Below, one piece after another: positions 25,909-35,304 of a stretch of 64,000 nucleotides of DNA; the stretch's first letter is position 1; every line of letters begins with the position of its first letter. The DNA lies in contig JAEEIU010000038.1 of NCBI GenBank assembly GCA_016281495.1, forward strand, positions 124,001 through 188,000. Direction: 5' to 3'. The translations under genes and the position numbers were made by a program. This DNA is from Treponema sp. GTDB lineage: Bacteria; Spirochaetota; Spirochaetia; Treponematales; Treponemataceae. The notes beneath the pieces were generated by a model. That model worked only from the letters and a program-made list of their open reading frames with translations, made no database searches and had not been told where the DNA came from.

Positions 25909-26499
25909 ATGGAACCTATCATCCTTGCGTCATCTTCTCCACGTCGCCAAGAAATCTTAAAGCTTTTAAACATTCCGTTTCAAGTTCATCCGTCTCAAAT
26001 TGAAGAAGCCTACCCTTCTGATATTGACACTTCCAAGGTTGCCCTGCATGTTGCAGCGAACAAAGTAAAAGCCGTGATTTCCTCACTTCCAGCGGGGCAA
26101 GAAGTCCAATGGATTCTTGGTGCAGACACGACAATAGTTCTTGATGGAAAAATATATGGCAAACCAGGATCTGCAGAGGAAGCCTCAGACTTTATGCGTA
26201 AATTCCAGGGACGTACACATCAGGCGATTACAGGCCTTGTCCTTTACAACGGGGCTTGCCACAAAAGCACGGAAAGATGCTCAATCACCGAAGTAACTTT
26301 CTCCCCTATGAGTGACCAGGAAATTGACTGGTACGTCAGCACGGGAGAATGGCATGGAGTTGCCGGTGGGTACCGAATTCAGGGGCTGGCATCTTGTTTT
26401 ATCAGAGAAATTAAGGGTTCAGAAAGTGGCGTTATGGGCTTGCCTATATTTGAACTTTATGATATCCTCAAGGAGCAAAATTATTCTTTGCTTGAATAG
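25909..26499 (+). CDS. maf: Maf-family nucleoside triphosphate pyrophosphatase
   Basis: 196 residues, the usual length. The N-terminal ILASSSPRRQEILKLL is the family signature that binds the triphosphate, GADTTIVLDGKIYGKP holds the catalytic Asp, and GVAGGYRIQG is the conserved C-terminal motif. Maf proteins hydrolyse canonical (dTTP/UTP) or modified nucleotides; the SSSPRR form is typical of YhdE-like dTTP/UTP pyrophosphatases. A TAGGAG ribosome-binding site precedes the ATG. It is followed by rpsB after 148 bp. Confidence 0.93.
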   Translation: MEPIILASSSPRRQEILKLLNIPFQVHPSQIEEAYPSDIDTSKVALHVAANKVKAVISSLPAGQEVQWILGADTTIVLDGKIYGKPGSAEEASDFMRKFQGRTHQAITGLVLYNGACHKSTERCSITEVTFSPMSDQEIDWYVSTGEWHGVAGGYRIQGLASCFIREIKGSESGVMGLPIFELYDILKEQNYSLLE

Positions 26500-26646
26500 T
26501 TTTGCCGGGCACTGACAGCGGGCTGTTGGCTCAGCACAGTGTTACGAAATCTTCCGGGTCCATTTTTATGGATCACGAGTAAAAGGTCAGGTGGAAAATA
26601 GCGGGTAGTCTTATATCCGTTAAATTTTCCGGTGAAGGAGTTAATC
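26500..26646 (+). promoter_or_regulatory. Structured leader of rpsB-tsf
   Basis: The 147 bp before rpsB contain GGTCCAT / ATGGATC (26557-26574), a 7-bp hairpin with a TTTT loop, and other G/C-rich inverted segments. rpsB mRNA leaders are commonly bound by S2 for feedback control; whether this one is cannot be shown here. A GAAGGAG ribosome-binding site ends it. Confidence 0.35.
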
Positions 26647-27519
26647 ATGGCAGTAGTAACCATGAAGAGTCTGCTTGAGTCCGGCGTACATTTCGGACAT
26701 CAGGTTAAGCGTTGGGACCCGCGCATGAAGAAGTACATCTTCGCAGAGCGCAACGGTATTCACATCATCGACTTGCAGAAGACAATCACTGCAATCAAAG
26801 ACAGCTACGAGGAAATCCGCAAGGTAGCTTCAGCAGGCAAGTCAGTTCTTTTCGTAGGAACAAAAAAGCAGGCACAGCAGGCAATCCAGAAGGAAGCAGA
26901 GCGCTGCGGCCAGTTCTACGTAAACAACCGCTGGTTGGGCGGTACACTCACCAATTTTGCAACAATCAAAAAATCACTTTTGCGCCTCAAGAAAATCGAA
27001 AAGATGGAAGTAGACGGCACTTTTGACAACCTTACAAAGAAGGAAGTCGCATCCATCCTCAAGGAAAAGGAAAAGCTGCAGAAAAACTACGGTGGAATCA
27101 AGGAAATGAAGGAACTGCCAGGTGCAATCTTCATCATCGACACCCACAAGGAACAGATTGCAGTTAAGGAAGCGCACCGCATGGGCATCCCGATCATCGC
27201 AATCGTAGATACAAACTGCAACCCAGAGGGCATTGACTTCCCTATTCCAGGAAATGACGATGCTATCCGTGCAATCAGCCTCTTTACATCAATCATTGCC
27301 AACGCCGTAATCGAGGCAGACAATGAGCAGGGCCTCAAGATCATCGAGACATTGGGTGATGACGATGACGTTATGACCGATGCTTCAACAAAGCGTGAGG
27401 ATGAAGAGATTGTTGACTATTCAAACTACACTCCGACAGAAGAAAAGGAAGAGGATGTAGAAGCCGACAAGAGAGACGAAGAAGACCTGATCGATGAAGA
27501 CAGGGCATATTCAAAATAA
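26647..27519 (+). CDS. rpsB: Ribosomal protein uS2
   Basis: 290 residues from the ATG at 26647, placed 8 bp after GAAGGAG. The opening ([20 protein letters not shown]), [11 protein letters not shown] and [19 protein letters not shown] are hallmark S2 segments. After the conserved body, an acidic tail of ~45 residues ([17 protein letters not shown]) extends beyond the E. coli protein. It opens the cluster and is followed by tsf after 17 bp. Confidence 0.97.
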   Translation: MAVVTMKSLLESGVHFGHQVKRWDPRMKKYIFAERNGIHIIDLQKTITAIKDSYEEIRKVASAGKSVLFVGTKKQAQQAIQKEAERCGQFYVNNRWLGGTLTNFATIKKSLLRLKKIEKMEVDGTFDNLTKKEVASILKEKEKLQKNYGGIKEMKELPGAIFIIDTHKEQIAVKEAHRMGIPIIAIVDTNCNPEGIDFPIPGNDDAIRAISLFTSIIANAVIEADNEQGLKIIETLGDDDDVMTDASTKREDEEIVDYSNYTPTEEKEEDVEADKRDEEDLIDEDRAYSK

Positions 27520-27536
27520 AAAACAGGGGTAATAAA

Positions 27537-28370
27537 ATGGCTATTTCAGCTTCACAGGTAAAAGAACTGCGCGATTTAACCGGTGCAGGCATGATGAACT
27601 GCAAAAACGCCCTTGAGGAATCAAACGGCGACATTGAAGGCGCAATCAAGATTCTTAAGGAAAAGGGACTTGCTGCAGTTGCAAAGCGCTCAGAAAGATC
27701 AACAAATGAAGGCCGCATTTTCCTGCGCCAGGTAGGAAACAAGATTGCCGCAGCTTCACTTGTTTGTGAGACAGACTTTGTTGCCAAGAACGAAGAATTC
27801 ATCGGATGTGGCGAAAAGATTCTGGATTTGGTATTCGAGAAGGGATATACGGAAGTTGTTCCGGAACTTTCTGATGTACTCATGGGATTTGCCGCTAAGA
27901 CTGGCGAAAACATGTCAGTAAGCAAGATTACAGTTGTAGAAGTTCCTGCAGATTCTGTTTCAGGTACTTATGTACACACAGACTTCAAGACCGCTGCAAT
28001 TACAGTAGTCAAGGGATCTTCAGACGACAAGGTAAAGGAATTTGCACGTGACTGCTGCATGCACCTCGTTGCATTTACTCCGGCTTACCTCAAGCAGGAA
28101 GAAGTTCCACAGAGCTATATCGACGAGCAGAAGGAAATCTTCCGCACTCAGATGGCAAACGATCCAAAGGACGCTTCAAAGCCAGAGAATGTAAAGGAAA
28201 ACATTCTTAACGGAAAAATCAAGAAGCATCTTGCAGAGATTTGCTTTGTTGACCAGGCATTCGTAAAGGATGACAAAAAGACCGTTACACAGAAACTGGA
28301 TGAAATCGGAAAGGATGTAGGCGCACAGCTTTCATTCGGCGATGTTCAGCTTTTGCTTCTCGGAAAATAA
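27537..28370 (+). CDS. tsf: Elongation factor Ts
   Basis: 277 residues, standard length. The N-terminal UBA-like domain (VKELRDLTGAGMMNCKNALE) and the core motif CETDFVAKNEEF identify EF-Ts, the nucleotide exchange factor for EF-Tu. GGGGT lies upstream of the ATG. Downstream there are 132 bp before frr; many bacteria have pyrH there, but no open frame is present in this gap. Confidence 0.97.
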   Translation: MAISASQVKELRDLTGAGMMNCKNALEESNGDIEGAIKILKEKGLAAVAKRSERSTNEGRIFLRQVGNKIAAASLVCETDFVAKNEEFIGCGEKILDLVFEKGYTEVVPELSDVLMGFAAKTGENMSVSKITVVEVPADSVSGTYVHTDFKTAAITVVKGSSDDKVKEFARDCCMHLVAFTPAYLKQEEVPQSYIDEQKEIFRTQMANDPKDASKPENVKENILNGKIKKHLAEICFVDQAFVKDDKKTVTQKLDEIGKDVGAQLSFGDVQLLLLGK

Positions 28371-28502
28371 AACAAACGGGCTGCCCGCATCATGTTGCAA
28401 ACAAAGCAGTAATGGTGAGGACAGCCTTGTCTTTTAAAATCTGAAAAAAGTTTCATAAGGCGAAGGCTTTTTGGAATAAACTAGTTTTTTAAGGGGGATA
28501 TT

Positions 28503-29042
28503 ATGGCAGATAATGAAAGCCGCATGGAAAAAACTGTAAATGCACTCAAGGAAGAATACAACACAATCCGCACAGGACGTGCAAGTGCATCTATTTTTGA
28601 TAAAGTCCGCGTAGACTATTACGGCACACCTACTCCACTGGCTCAGGTCGGAACAATTTCCATTCCAGAGGCACGCATGGTGGTTATCTCTCCGTTTGAC
28701 AAGTCTCTTATCTCTGACATCGAAAAAGCCATTCAGAAAGCAGAGCTGGGACTTAACCCAAGTAACGACGGTAAAGTAATCCGCATTGCAATTCCCCCGC
28801 TAACAGCAGACCGCCGCAAAGAACTTGTAAAGCAGGCTAAGGCAACCGCAGAGAATTACAGGACAACAATCCGCAACATCAGGCGCGATGGAAACGATGA
28901 CCTCAAGAAGCAGCAGAAGGCCGGAGAGATTACCGAAGACCAGCTGAAGACAGAAACTGACAAGCTTCAAAAACTTACAGACAAATACATTGACGAAATC
29001 AACAAGGTTTATGAAGCAAAAGAAAAGGAAATAATGGATTAA
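28503..29042 (+). CDS. frr: Ribosome recycling factor
   Basis: 179 residues with the RRF signature: LKEEYNTIRTGRASASIFD, YYGTPTPLAQVGTISIPEAR and the helical C-terminal RRKELVKQAKATAENYR. It splits post-termination ribosomes with EF-G. The ribosome-binding site AAGGGGG is 6-7 bp before the ATG. uppS starts 6 bp after the stop, so the two are co-transcribed. Confidence 0.97.
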   Translation: MADNESRMEKTVNALKEEYNTIRTGRASASIFDKVRVDYYGTPTPLAQVGTISIPEARMVVISPFDKSLISDIEKAIQKAELGLNPSNDGKVIRIAIPPLTADRRKELVKQAKATAENYRTTIRNIRRDGNDDLKKQQKAGEITEDQLKTETDKLQKLTDKYIDEINKVYEAKEKEIMD

Positions 29043-29047
29043 AACCC

Positions 29048-29767
29048 GTGGATTCCAATTCTTTGATAGATCCGTCTGCCGTACCCGTTCATGTCGGAAT
29101 AATAATGGACGGAAATGGCAGATGGGCGAAAAAACAAGGTCAGCCTCGAACTTTTGGCCATACAGAAGGCCTGAAGCGAGCCAAGGAAATTGCCAAGGCA
29201 GCATCTGACTTGGGCATCCGTTACCTGACCCTATACGTTTTTTCAACAGAAAACTGGAAGCGTACCCAGGAAGAGACAGGGTTCCTGATGGGCTTGATTC
29301 ACTCCCATATACGTCAGGAGCTTGATTTCTACCGCAAGAACATGATTCGCGTCCGTCTTATAGGAGACAGAAGCGGATTACCGGAGCAGATTCAGGACGA
29401 CATTCTGCAGGCGGAAAAAGATACGGAGACATTTACCGGAATGTCAATATGCCTTGCAATCAACTATGGTGGAAGGGATGAGATAGTACGCGGAATAAAA
29501 AAAATTATTGACAGCGGAATAAAAAGTGAGTCAGTCAGTGAAGACAGTATCTCAAAGATGTTTGACCAGCCGGAACTTCCTGATGCAGATTTGATCATTC
29601 GCACGGGTGGAGAGCAAAGGCTCAGCAATTTCCTGATGTGGCAGTCAGCCTATGCAGAACTGATTTTTTCTGATATACTATGGCCGGATTATGACAAGAA
29701 AGCATTTTATGAGGATATTGTTCGTTTCCAGCATAGAAACCGCAGATTTGGAGCAGTACCAGTATGA
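29048..29767 (+). CDS. uppS: Undecaprenyl diphosphate synthase
   Basis: 239 residues from a GTG start. The catalytic motif IIMDGNGRW (Asp21) begins the conserved core, followed by TLYVFSTENWKR and the C-terminal LIIRTGGEQRLSNFL. The enzyme makes the C55 lipid carrier for peptidoglycan from FPP and IPP. No strong ribosome-binding site is seen at the GTG, which fits coupling to frr. The stop overlaps the cdsA start (ATGA). Confidence 0.95.
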   Translation: MDSNSLIDPSAVPVHVGIIMDGNGRWAKKQGQPRTFGHTEGLKRAKEIAKAASDLGIRYLTLYVFSTENWKRTQEETGFLMGLIHSHIRQELDFYRKNMIRVRLIGDRSGLPEQIQDDILQAEKDTETFTGMSICLAINYGGRDEIVRGIKKIIDSGIKSESVSEDSISKMFDQPELPDADLIIRTGGEQRLSNFLMWQSAYAELIFSDILWPDYDKKAFYEDIVRFQHRNRRFGAVPV

Positions 29768-30657
29768 GTAAAGTTGTTTCCCGACTCTTGATTTTTTTTA
29801 TTGGTGTACCCATAATTATTGCCATTGCACTTTGGCCTTTTTGCAATCATCTTGCCCTTCATGTTTTACTCATACTTTCATCAATTTTTGGTGCCAACGA
29901 ATTATACAACCTATTTAAAACCAAGGTATCGCTTTTGTCCAAGCCCCTTGTAATATGCTGCACGGCTATTTTGCCTACAATTGCGGCTGTTACGGCCATT
30001 TTCCCTGACCATGTTCCAAGCATCCTTACAAGAAGCGGAGACATAATCACGACTTCATTTGTCTTTGTCATCCTGCTCCTCCTTTTAGTTGAAGTAATAT
30101 TCGCCAAGGAATTTGAAAAATCCATCCAGAGGATTTCTGCCTCATCGTTCATCGTACTTTATGTAGGCTACCTCATTTCATTCATCTCAAAAATGACGAC
30201 AATCTCTGAAACCGGACAGGAATATCTTTCCAGCATATACATAGCGGTTTTCCTCCTCATGGTCTTTATGTGCGACAGTCTTGCATGGCTTTTCGGTGTA
30301 CTTCTTGGAAAAAACAACCGCGGATTTATCAAGGCAAGCCCCAACAAAAGCATTGTCGGCTTCATCGGGGGATTTGTGGGTTCTATTGGAATAGGTTTAA
30401 TTGTATATTACTTCTATCCCAATTTTTTCCCGGGAACAGATACAGGTTCAGTCGCAAAAATAATCCTTCTGGGACTGGCAACGGCGTTCAGTTCCATTGT
30501 CGGCGACCTTGCTGAATCTGTAATAAAGCGTTCTGCCGGGGTAAAAGACAGTGGACGGTTGATTCCCGGAAGAGGCGGCCTTTTGGATTCCATGGATTCC
30601 ATCCTCATGTCTGCCCCTGTTTACTATGTATTGATAACCCATTTTTATTCACTATGA
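29764..30657 (+). CDS. cdsA: Phosphatidate cytidylyltransferase (CDP-diacylglycerol synthase)
   Basis: 297 residues with about eight hydrophobic helices. The C-terminal signature GDLAESVIKRSAGVKDSGRLIPGRGGLLDSMDS is diagnostic, with its paired Asp residues for metal binding. It converts phosphatidic acid and CTP to CDP-diacylglycerol in the inner membrane. Both ends overlap neighbours by 4 bp (ATGA), so uppS, cdsA and dxr are translationally coupled. Confidence 0.95.
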   Translation: MSKVVSRLLIFFIGVPIIIAIALWPFCNHLALHVLLILSSIFGANELYNLFKTKVSLLSKPLVICCTAILPTIAAVTAIFPDHVPSILTRSGDIITTSFVFVILLLLLVEVIFAKEFEKSIQRISASSFIVLYVGYLISFISKMTTISETGQEYLSSIYIAVFLLMVFMCDSLAWLFGVLLGKNNRGFIKASPNKSIVGFIGGFVGSIGIGLIVYYFYPNFFPGTDTGSVAKIILLGLATAFSSIVGDLAESVIKRSAGVKDSGRLIPGRGGLLDSMDSILMSAPVYYVLITHFYSL

Positions 30658-31757
30658 AAAAGAAAGTTTTAGTCCTCGGCTGTACGGGCTCAATTGGAAG
30701 CCAGACACTGGACATCATCAGGCACGAAAAAGATTCATTCGAGGTTGCAGGCCTTTCCGTAGGACACAATCAGGAAGCCCTTGAATCCTTATGCTCAGAA
30801 TTCAAATGCAAGGGAACATGCTGGAGCAATGACGGTCTTTCCGGATTGAAAAAACTGCTGGATGAATGCGGTGCTGATATTGCTGTTAACGGTGTGGCAG
30901 GCTCTCAGGGCCTTTTGTCTTCGGTTGAGGTCCTTGAGCGTGGCATGAATCTTGCACTTGCAAATAAGGAAAGCGTGGTCATGGCTTGGCCGGTCATAAA
31001 GCAGCTTGCCCTTAAAAAAAATGCATCTATCGTACCTGTGGACAGCGAGCACAGTGCGGTATTCAATCTTGTGAATCAGCTTGGAAAAGATAATACTGCA
31101 GAGATTGTGATAACTGCCAGCGGAGGACCTTTCAGGAACTTTACAAGGGAACAGCTTGAATCGGTTACTGTAGAGGATGCCCTGAAGCACCCCACCTGGA
31201 ACATGGGGAAAAAAATAACGATAGACAGTGCAAGCCTTGCAAACAAGGGTCTTGAGGTAATTGAGGCATGCAGGCTGTTTGACGTAGACACGGACAAAGT
31301 AAAGGTTCTTGTGCATCCCCAGAGCATAGTCCACAGCCTTGTAAGGAGCAATGACGGCATGCTTTATGCCCAAATAAGCGACCCTGACATGAGGCATCCG
31401 ATTTATTCCGCACTTGTGTGGCCTGAAAACCGCAGGAACTACCTTAAGCCGTTTACACTTGCGGGACACGAACTTTCTTTCTTTGAACCAAGGACAGATG
31501 ATTTTCCGATGCTGGCGCTGGCCTATGAATGTGCAAGAAAATCAGGATCATACACAATCGCCTTTAATGCCGCAAATGAAATAGCTGTTGAGGCATTTAT
31601 AGACAAAAAAATCGGATTCCTTGACATTCCTGGAATTGTAGGAGCAACCTTAAGCGATGACTGGACAAAGGAACCGGCTTCTGTAGAGGATGTCCTAGAG
31701 GCAGACAGGCTTTCTCACGAAAGAGCAAGAAATATTCTGGACGGAAGGACTTTTTGA
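30654..31757 (+). CDS. dxr: 1-deoxy-D-xylulose 5-phosphate reductoisomerase
   Basis: 367 residues. The NADPH loop is GCTGSIGSQTLDIIRH near the N-terminus. ALANKESVVMAW, the metal-binding VDSEHSAVF and SLANKGLEVIEA follow in the family order. It is the committed step of the MEP isoprenoid pathway, feeding UppS next door. It overlaps cdsA by 4 bp and its TGA shares one base with the rseP ATG. Confidence 0.96.
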   Translation: MKKKVLVLGCTGSIGSQTLDIIRHEKDSFEVAGLSVGHNQEALESLCSEFKCKGTCWSNDGLSGLKKLLDECGADIAVNGVAGSQGLLSSVEVLERGMNLALANKESVVMAWPVIKQLALKKNASIVPVDSEHSAVFNLVNQLGKDNTAEIVITASGGPFRNFTREQLESVTVEDALKHPTWNMGKKITIDSASLANKGLEVIEACRLFDVDTDKVKVLVHPQSIVHSLVRSNDGMLYAQISDPDMRHPIYSALVWPENRRNYLKPFTLAGHELSFFEPRTDDFPMLALAYECARKSGSYTIAFNAANEIAVEAFIDKKIGFLDIPGIVGATLSDDWTKEPASVEDVLEADRLSHERARNILDGRTF

Positions 31758-32887
31758 TGAAGATTCTTTTAGGACTTTTAGGCCTTAGTTTTTTAGTATT
31801 TTTTCATGAGCTGGGACATTTTTTGATAGCCAGGGCGATGGGCGTCACTGTAGAGGCATTTTCAATCGGAATGGGGCCGGTGCTGCTTCATCATAAATGG
31901 GGGGCAACTGACTACAGGATTTCCCTTATTCCCATCGGCGGATACTGCAGCATGAAGGGAGAAAAGGATTATCAGAACGCCCTGGAAACCAAGCAGAAGG
32001 AAATACGAGGCGACAAAGACTCTTTCTATGGAGTACATCCGTTCAAGAGGCTTTTGATTGCCTTTGCAGGTCCTTTTTTTAACGTGCTTTTTGCATTCAT
32101 CGCATTCTCTGTAATCGCAATGATGGGCTACACTTATACAACTGCAGGAAACAAGGTTATAATGGTCACAGACACCGAGGAATACAAGGATTCCCCCTCA
32201 CCCGCAGCTGAAGCCGGCATGAAAAGCGGTGACATCATCGTTTCCATAGATGGCGAGGAAGTAAATGATTTTACGGAAATAAAGCAGCTTATAACCTTGA
32301 ACGGTGGCAAAACAGTCCGTGCAAAGGTCCTTCGTGATGGTGAATATCTTGAGATTGATGTACCTGTAGGCCTTGACAAATCAACTGGCGCAGGTTTCAT
32401 GGGAATCACCTGGGACAAGGACTCAATAATAAAAAAAGAATATGGCCCCTACTCGTTTTTCCCGGCATTGGGACAGGGTGCGGTACAGGCTGCAAAAACC
32501 ACGGGCATTGTCGTGCAGAGTGTCGGAGTCCTTTTCAAGGGGATAGACCTTTCATCGGCAGTCTCCGGTCCCATCAGAACAACTGTCATGATTGGAGAGG
32601 GCATTTCCAGCGGATTTGATGAAGGTACAAAAATCGGAATAATGAACGCCCTTGAATTCCTTGCCATCATAAGCATTTCACTATTCCTTACAAACCTGCT
32701 CCCCATTCCCGTACTGGACGGAGGCCTGATTCTTTTTGCACTAATCGAATGCATAACCAGGAAAAAAATGAATCCAAAGCTTTTGTACTACATCCAGATT
32801 GTGGGTCTTGTAATTATAGGAGCCCTTCTTGCTCTTGCAATAGTTGTGGATATGAGTTATTTTATAAAGAAGATATCTGGTTCTTAA
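31757..32887 (+). CDS. rseP: RseP-type site-2 intramembrane metalloprotease
   Basis: 376 residues from the ATG at 31757 (TGATG overlap with dxr; a TTG one codon earlier is less likely). The zinc motif HELGH is at residues 17-21, a PDZ domain spans about 190-275, and the third metal ligand lies in NLLPIPVLDGG near residue 320. Four membrane segments are visible. Site-2 proteases release anti-sigma factors or clear signal-peptide remnants. Only one PDZ domain is apparent, against two in E. coli RseP. Confidence 0.94.
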   Translation: MKILLGLLGLSFLVFFHELGHFLIARAMGVTVEAFSIGMGPVLLHHKWGATDYRISLIPIGGYCSMKGEKDYQNALETKQKEIRGDKDSFYGVHPFKRLLIAFAGPFFNVLFAFIAFSVIAMMGYTYTTAGNKVIMVTDTEEYKDSPSPAAEAGMKSGDIIVSIDGEEVNDFTEIKQLITLNGGKTVRAKVLRDGEYLEIDVPVGLDKSTGAGFMGITWDKDSIIKKEYGPYSFFPALGQGAVQAAKTTGIVVQSVGVLFKGIDLSSAVSGPIRTTVMIGEGISSGFDEGTKIGIMNALEFLAIISISLFLTNLLPIPVLDGGLILFALIECITRKKMNPKLLYYIQIVGLVIIGALLALAIVVDMSYFIKKISGS

Positions 32888-32911
32888 AACTATCCTTGAG
32901 GAGATGTGACA

Positions 32912-34876
32912 ATGAAAAGACAACTGTACAAATATTTAAGTGGAATTTGCCTGGCTTTTATATTTTCTGCAAGTTTCGTGTTTGCACAGCAGGGACAGGT
33001 TTCAACTCAAGTACATGACGGCAGTGTGGCATATATAGTGCCATGTGAGAATTCAACTGCATTTATTTCTGCTGGAAGCGACGGAAATGTAATCAAATGG
33101 ACTCAAAACGACAAACAGGAACACTATCAGATGAGTTCCTCTCCTCTATTAAAGCTTCAGTTAAACCCAAAGAACAATGATTTTGTAACAACAGAAGCGG
33201 ACAGTTTCGGCATTTACAGGATGACAGTAAGCGACTGGTCAACTTTTGCAAAAAAGTATTCAAAGCAGTTCAAGGACCCGATTGAATCAGTTTCCTATTC
33301 AGCAAAGGGCTCACTTTTGTTTGTCACGACTTCCGCTGTAAACGGATCATACATATTGAATGCAAATACCGGCAACCTCATAAAGAGGATTGATTCAGTC
33401 TCAAGCAAAATATCTCTGGTTCAGACTGCCGACTCAGAAAAGAGCGCCATGTTCTACTGCGAGTCAGGTGACATCTATTATTTTAACCTCCAGAAAATGG
33501 AGCTTTTTGAACAGCCACACTGGAAGACGGAATCCTCCCTTAAGCAGACACAGACATTTGGAAGCGGAAACATGAAAAACCGTTTCCTTGCCGGCGTAAA
33601 GAAAGATACGGTTTACATCATCGACTCCCAGACAGGAAAGACAGTATGCTCATACAAGGGTCCCGAACCACACATTGTAGTATCAAACAAGAACAAAACA
33701 CAGGGCCTGTATTTTACCGTACTTGACGGCTCAAAAATCAATCTGATGCACTATCCTGAAAATGCAATAGCTGCAAAAGCATCAGGAAACGGTGCCAGCC
33801 CGACACCCAAACTGATTGCATCATTCACTGGAATCGGCTCAAACCTGTCATCAGTTGCATGTCAGAATGACAGTACATTCATGTTTGGAACAGACAAGGG
33901 AAACCTTTATTCAACAGTAAAAAACGGAAGTTCCCTGAGCCTTTCTTCTCTCACTAAAGAGACATTTGAATCAATTATTGACATAGCTGGTACTGAGGAT
34001 TCTGTTTTGCTCCTTACAAAGGATTCCCTGTATTCAACAAGCTATGACAAAAAGGAACTTACAAAAGTTGCAAAGAGCAATGGTGCAGACAAGATTACGC
34101 TTGTAAATGACAGCTCTGCGGTCTTGTGGACAAAGAAAGCAAGAAAAGACGTATACCTTGTCACATTCTCCGAGGAAAATCCAAAGTCAGGACAGTTCCT
34201 TTTCACTCCAAAAGGCAACGTAAACAATCTGCATGTTTTTGGAAGAAAGCTCATCTATGTTTCAGGTGGAAGCAGGGTTTACATATTTGACCTGGACACA
34301 AAACGCGAAAACCTTGTTTATACCGGCGTTTCAATAGAGGATTCAATTATAGTCAACTCAAATACGATTTATGTAGCCAAGGCAAATACGGGAAACAAAG
34401 ACTCTTCCGTCATTTCCGTCGGCATCAACTCAAAGGAAACACTAGCCCTCAAGACACCGGGATTCATTGCATTTGACCTTTTCCTTGACTCAGGCAAATC
34501 AGGAAACCTCTATGGCATAACGCTCGAATCCATAGGCTCTTCAACTGTTACGCACGCATTCTCCTTTAATTCAGCGGAAAGAAAGAGCATGATCATGTTC
34601 CAGCATAACCAGGAGGATTCGGAGTCATTCATTAAGGTTGAATACCCTGTTGTATACTCAAACCTCGGAAACAATCAGATTTATGCCTATGATGTAGAGT
34701 CAGGCCGTACAAAGATTTACAGACGCACTGCCTCAGCACCGGTCAAGATGGCCATGCACAAGGATAAGTTTATATGCCTCAATGCAGATGGCGGATTAAC
34801 CTGGTACAAGCTTGATTCCCTTACACCGATTTCCCAGTGTTATCTGACAGCAAATAACGAACTGGTTGAATTTTAA
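32912..34876 (+). CDS. Exported beta-propeller-like (WD40-type) protein
   Basis: 654 residues from the ATG at 32912, chosen because GAGGAG lies 8 bp upstream. The signal peptide (residues 1-26) ends at SFVFA-Q. The mature protein shows repeated blade-like segments (AFISAGSDGNVIKWTQND, SVACQNDSTFMFGTDKGNLY, SVISVGINSKETLALKT) as in WD40/PQQ-type propellers. It is periplasmic or surface-exposed by inference. It is the last gene of the cluster, 24 bp after rseP. Function unknown. Confidence 0.8.
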   Translation: MKRQLYKYLSGICLAFIFSASFVFAQQGQVSTQVHDGSVAYIVPCENSTAFISAGSDGNVIKWTQNDKQEHYQMSSSPLLKLQLNPKNNDFVTTEADSFGIYRMTVSDWSTFAKKYSKQFKDPIESVSYSAKGSLLFVTTSAVNGSYILNANTGNLIKRIDSVSSKISLVQTADSEKSAMFYCESGDIYYFNLQKMELFEQPHWKTESSLKQTQTFGSGNMKNRFLAGVKKDTVYIIDSQTGKTVCSYKGPEPHIVVSNKNKTQGLYFTVLDGSKINLMHYPENAIAAKASGNGASPTPKLIASFTGIGSNLSSVACQNDSTFMFGTDKGNLYSTVKNGSSLSLSSLTKETFESIIDIAGTEDSVLLLTKDSLYSTSYDKKELTKVAKSNGADKITLVNDSSAVLWTKKARKDVYLVTFSEENPKSGQFLFTPKGNVNNLHVFGRKLIYVSGGSRVYIFDLDTKRENLVYTGVSIEDSIIVNSNTIYVAKANTGNKDSSVISVGINSKETLALKTPGFIAFDLFLDSGKSGNLYGITLESIGSSTVTHAFSFNSAERKSMIMFQHNQEDSESFIKVEYPVVYSNLGNNQIYAYDVESGRTKIYRRTASAPVKMAMHKDKFICLNADGGLTWYKLDSLTPISQCYLTANNELVEF

Positions 34877-34899
34877 GGCATGACAATCGCACTTACACC

Positions 34900-34929
34900 T
34901 TGACATTCAAGGGGCTAATTCGATATAAT
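34900..34929 (+). promoter_or_regulatory. Promoter of tRNA-Leu
   Basis: TTGACA at 34900-34905, an 18-bp spacer and TATAAT at 34924-34929; predicted start near 34936, 8 bases before the tRNA. Confidence 0.8.
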
Positions 34930-34943
34930 ATATCATACTATCT

Positions 34944-35027
34944 GCCCGGATGGTGGAATTGGTAGACACGCTAGTTTCAGGTACTAGAGCCAGTAATGGT
35001 GTGCAAGTTCAAGTCTTGTTCCGGGCA
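34944..35027 (+). tRNA. tRNA-Leu (anticodon CAG)
   Basis: 84 nt with the long variable arm of class II tRNAs. Acceptor GCCCGGA closes with TCCGGGC, the anticodon stem CTAGT / ACTAG encloses TTCAGGT (anticodon CAG), and the T-loop is TTCAAGT. Discriminator A. It is the last chromosomal-type gene before the CRISPR region. Confidence 0.95.
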
Positions 35028-35031
35028 CTCA

Positions 35032-35057
35032 CCGCTTCATTTACTTGGGGCGGTTTT
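35032..35057 (+). terminator. Terminator of tRNA-Leu
   Basis: ACCGC and GCGGT form a 5-bp stem with a ~14-nt loop followed by seven T residues. Confidence 0.7.
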
Positions 35058-35097
35058 TTTATTTTCGTTATTTCCTGACATGTATTATTACCCTATG

Positions 35098-35239
35098 AAA
35101 AAAAAAGAGGAAGCCGTGGCTTCCCCTTTGCATTTTAGAGCTATCTATATTCACGTAAAGGAATATCAATGAATATAAAAGCATTTTACGGAAACTTAAA
35201 GTTTCCTTGTTAGCAGGTTGACTAGAAAAATTAATCAGT
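35098..35239 (-). ncRNA. tracrRNA of the type II-C CRISPR-Cas9 locus
   Basis: The anti-repeat occupies 35209-35238: on the minus strand CTGATTAATTTTTCTAGTCA onward is complementary to the first ~29 bases of the repeat in crRNA sense, with a mismatch or bulge at the AGCA/GCGG position. A promoter is in place upstream: TTGACA (complement of 35269-35274), 17 bp, TAAAGT (35246-35251), giving a start at about 35239, the first base before the anti-repeat. Downstream come a hairpin GGAAACT / AGTTTCC (35190-35206), a second ATATTCA / TGAATAT (35147-35176), and a terminator stem GGAAGC / GCTTCC (35109-35124) followed by nine T. Predicted length about 142 nt. Confidence 0.88.
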
Positions 35240-35245
35240 AATTTA

Positions 35246-35274
35246 ACTTTACATCTTTTTAACAGTTTTGTCAA
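35246..35274 (-). promoter_or_regulatory. tracrRNA promoter
   Basis: Minus strand: perfect TTGACA (35274-35269), 17-bp spacer, TAAAGT (35251-35246). Confidence 0.7.
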
Positions 35275-35304
35275 ATTTTTTTCCAAAAAATCCATATTAC
35301 ATGT

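Noticed and set aside
28371-28502. A short pyrH remnant or small gene between tsf and frr
   Set aside because: Neither strand has a frame with kinase motifs; only a short CGGGC-TG-CCCG hairpin without a T-tract is seen.
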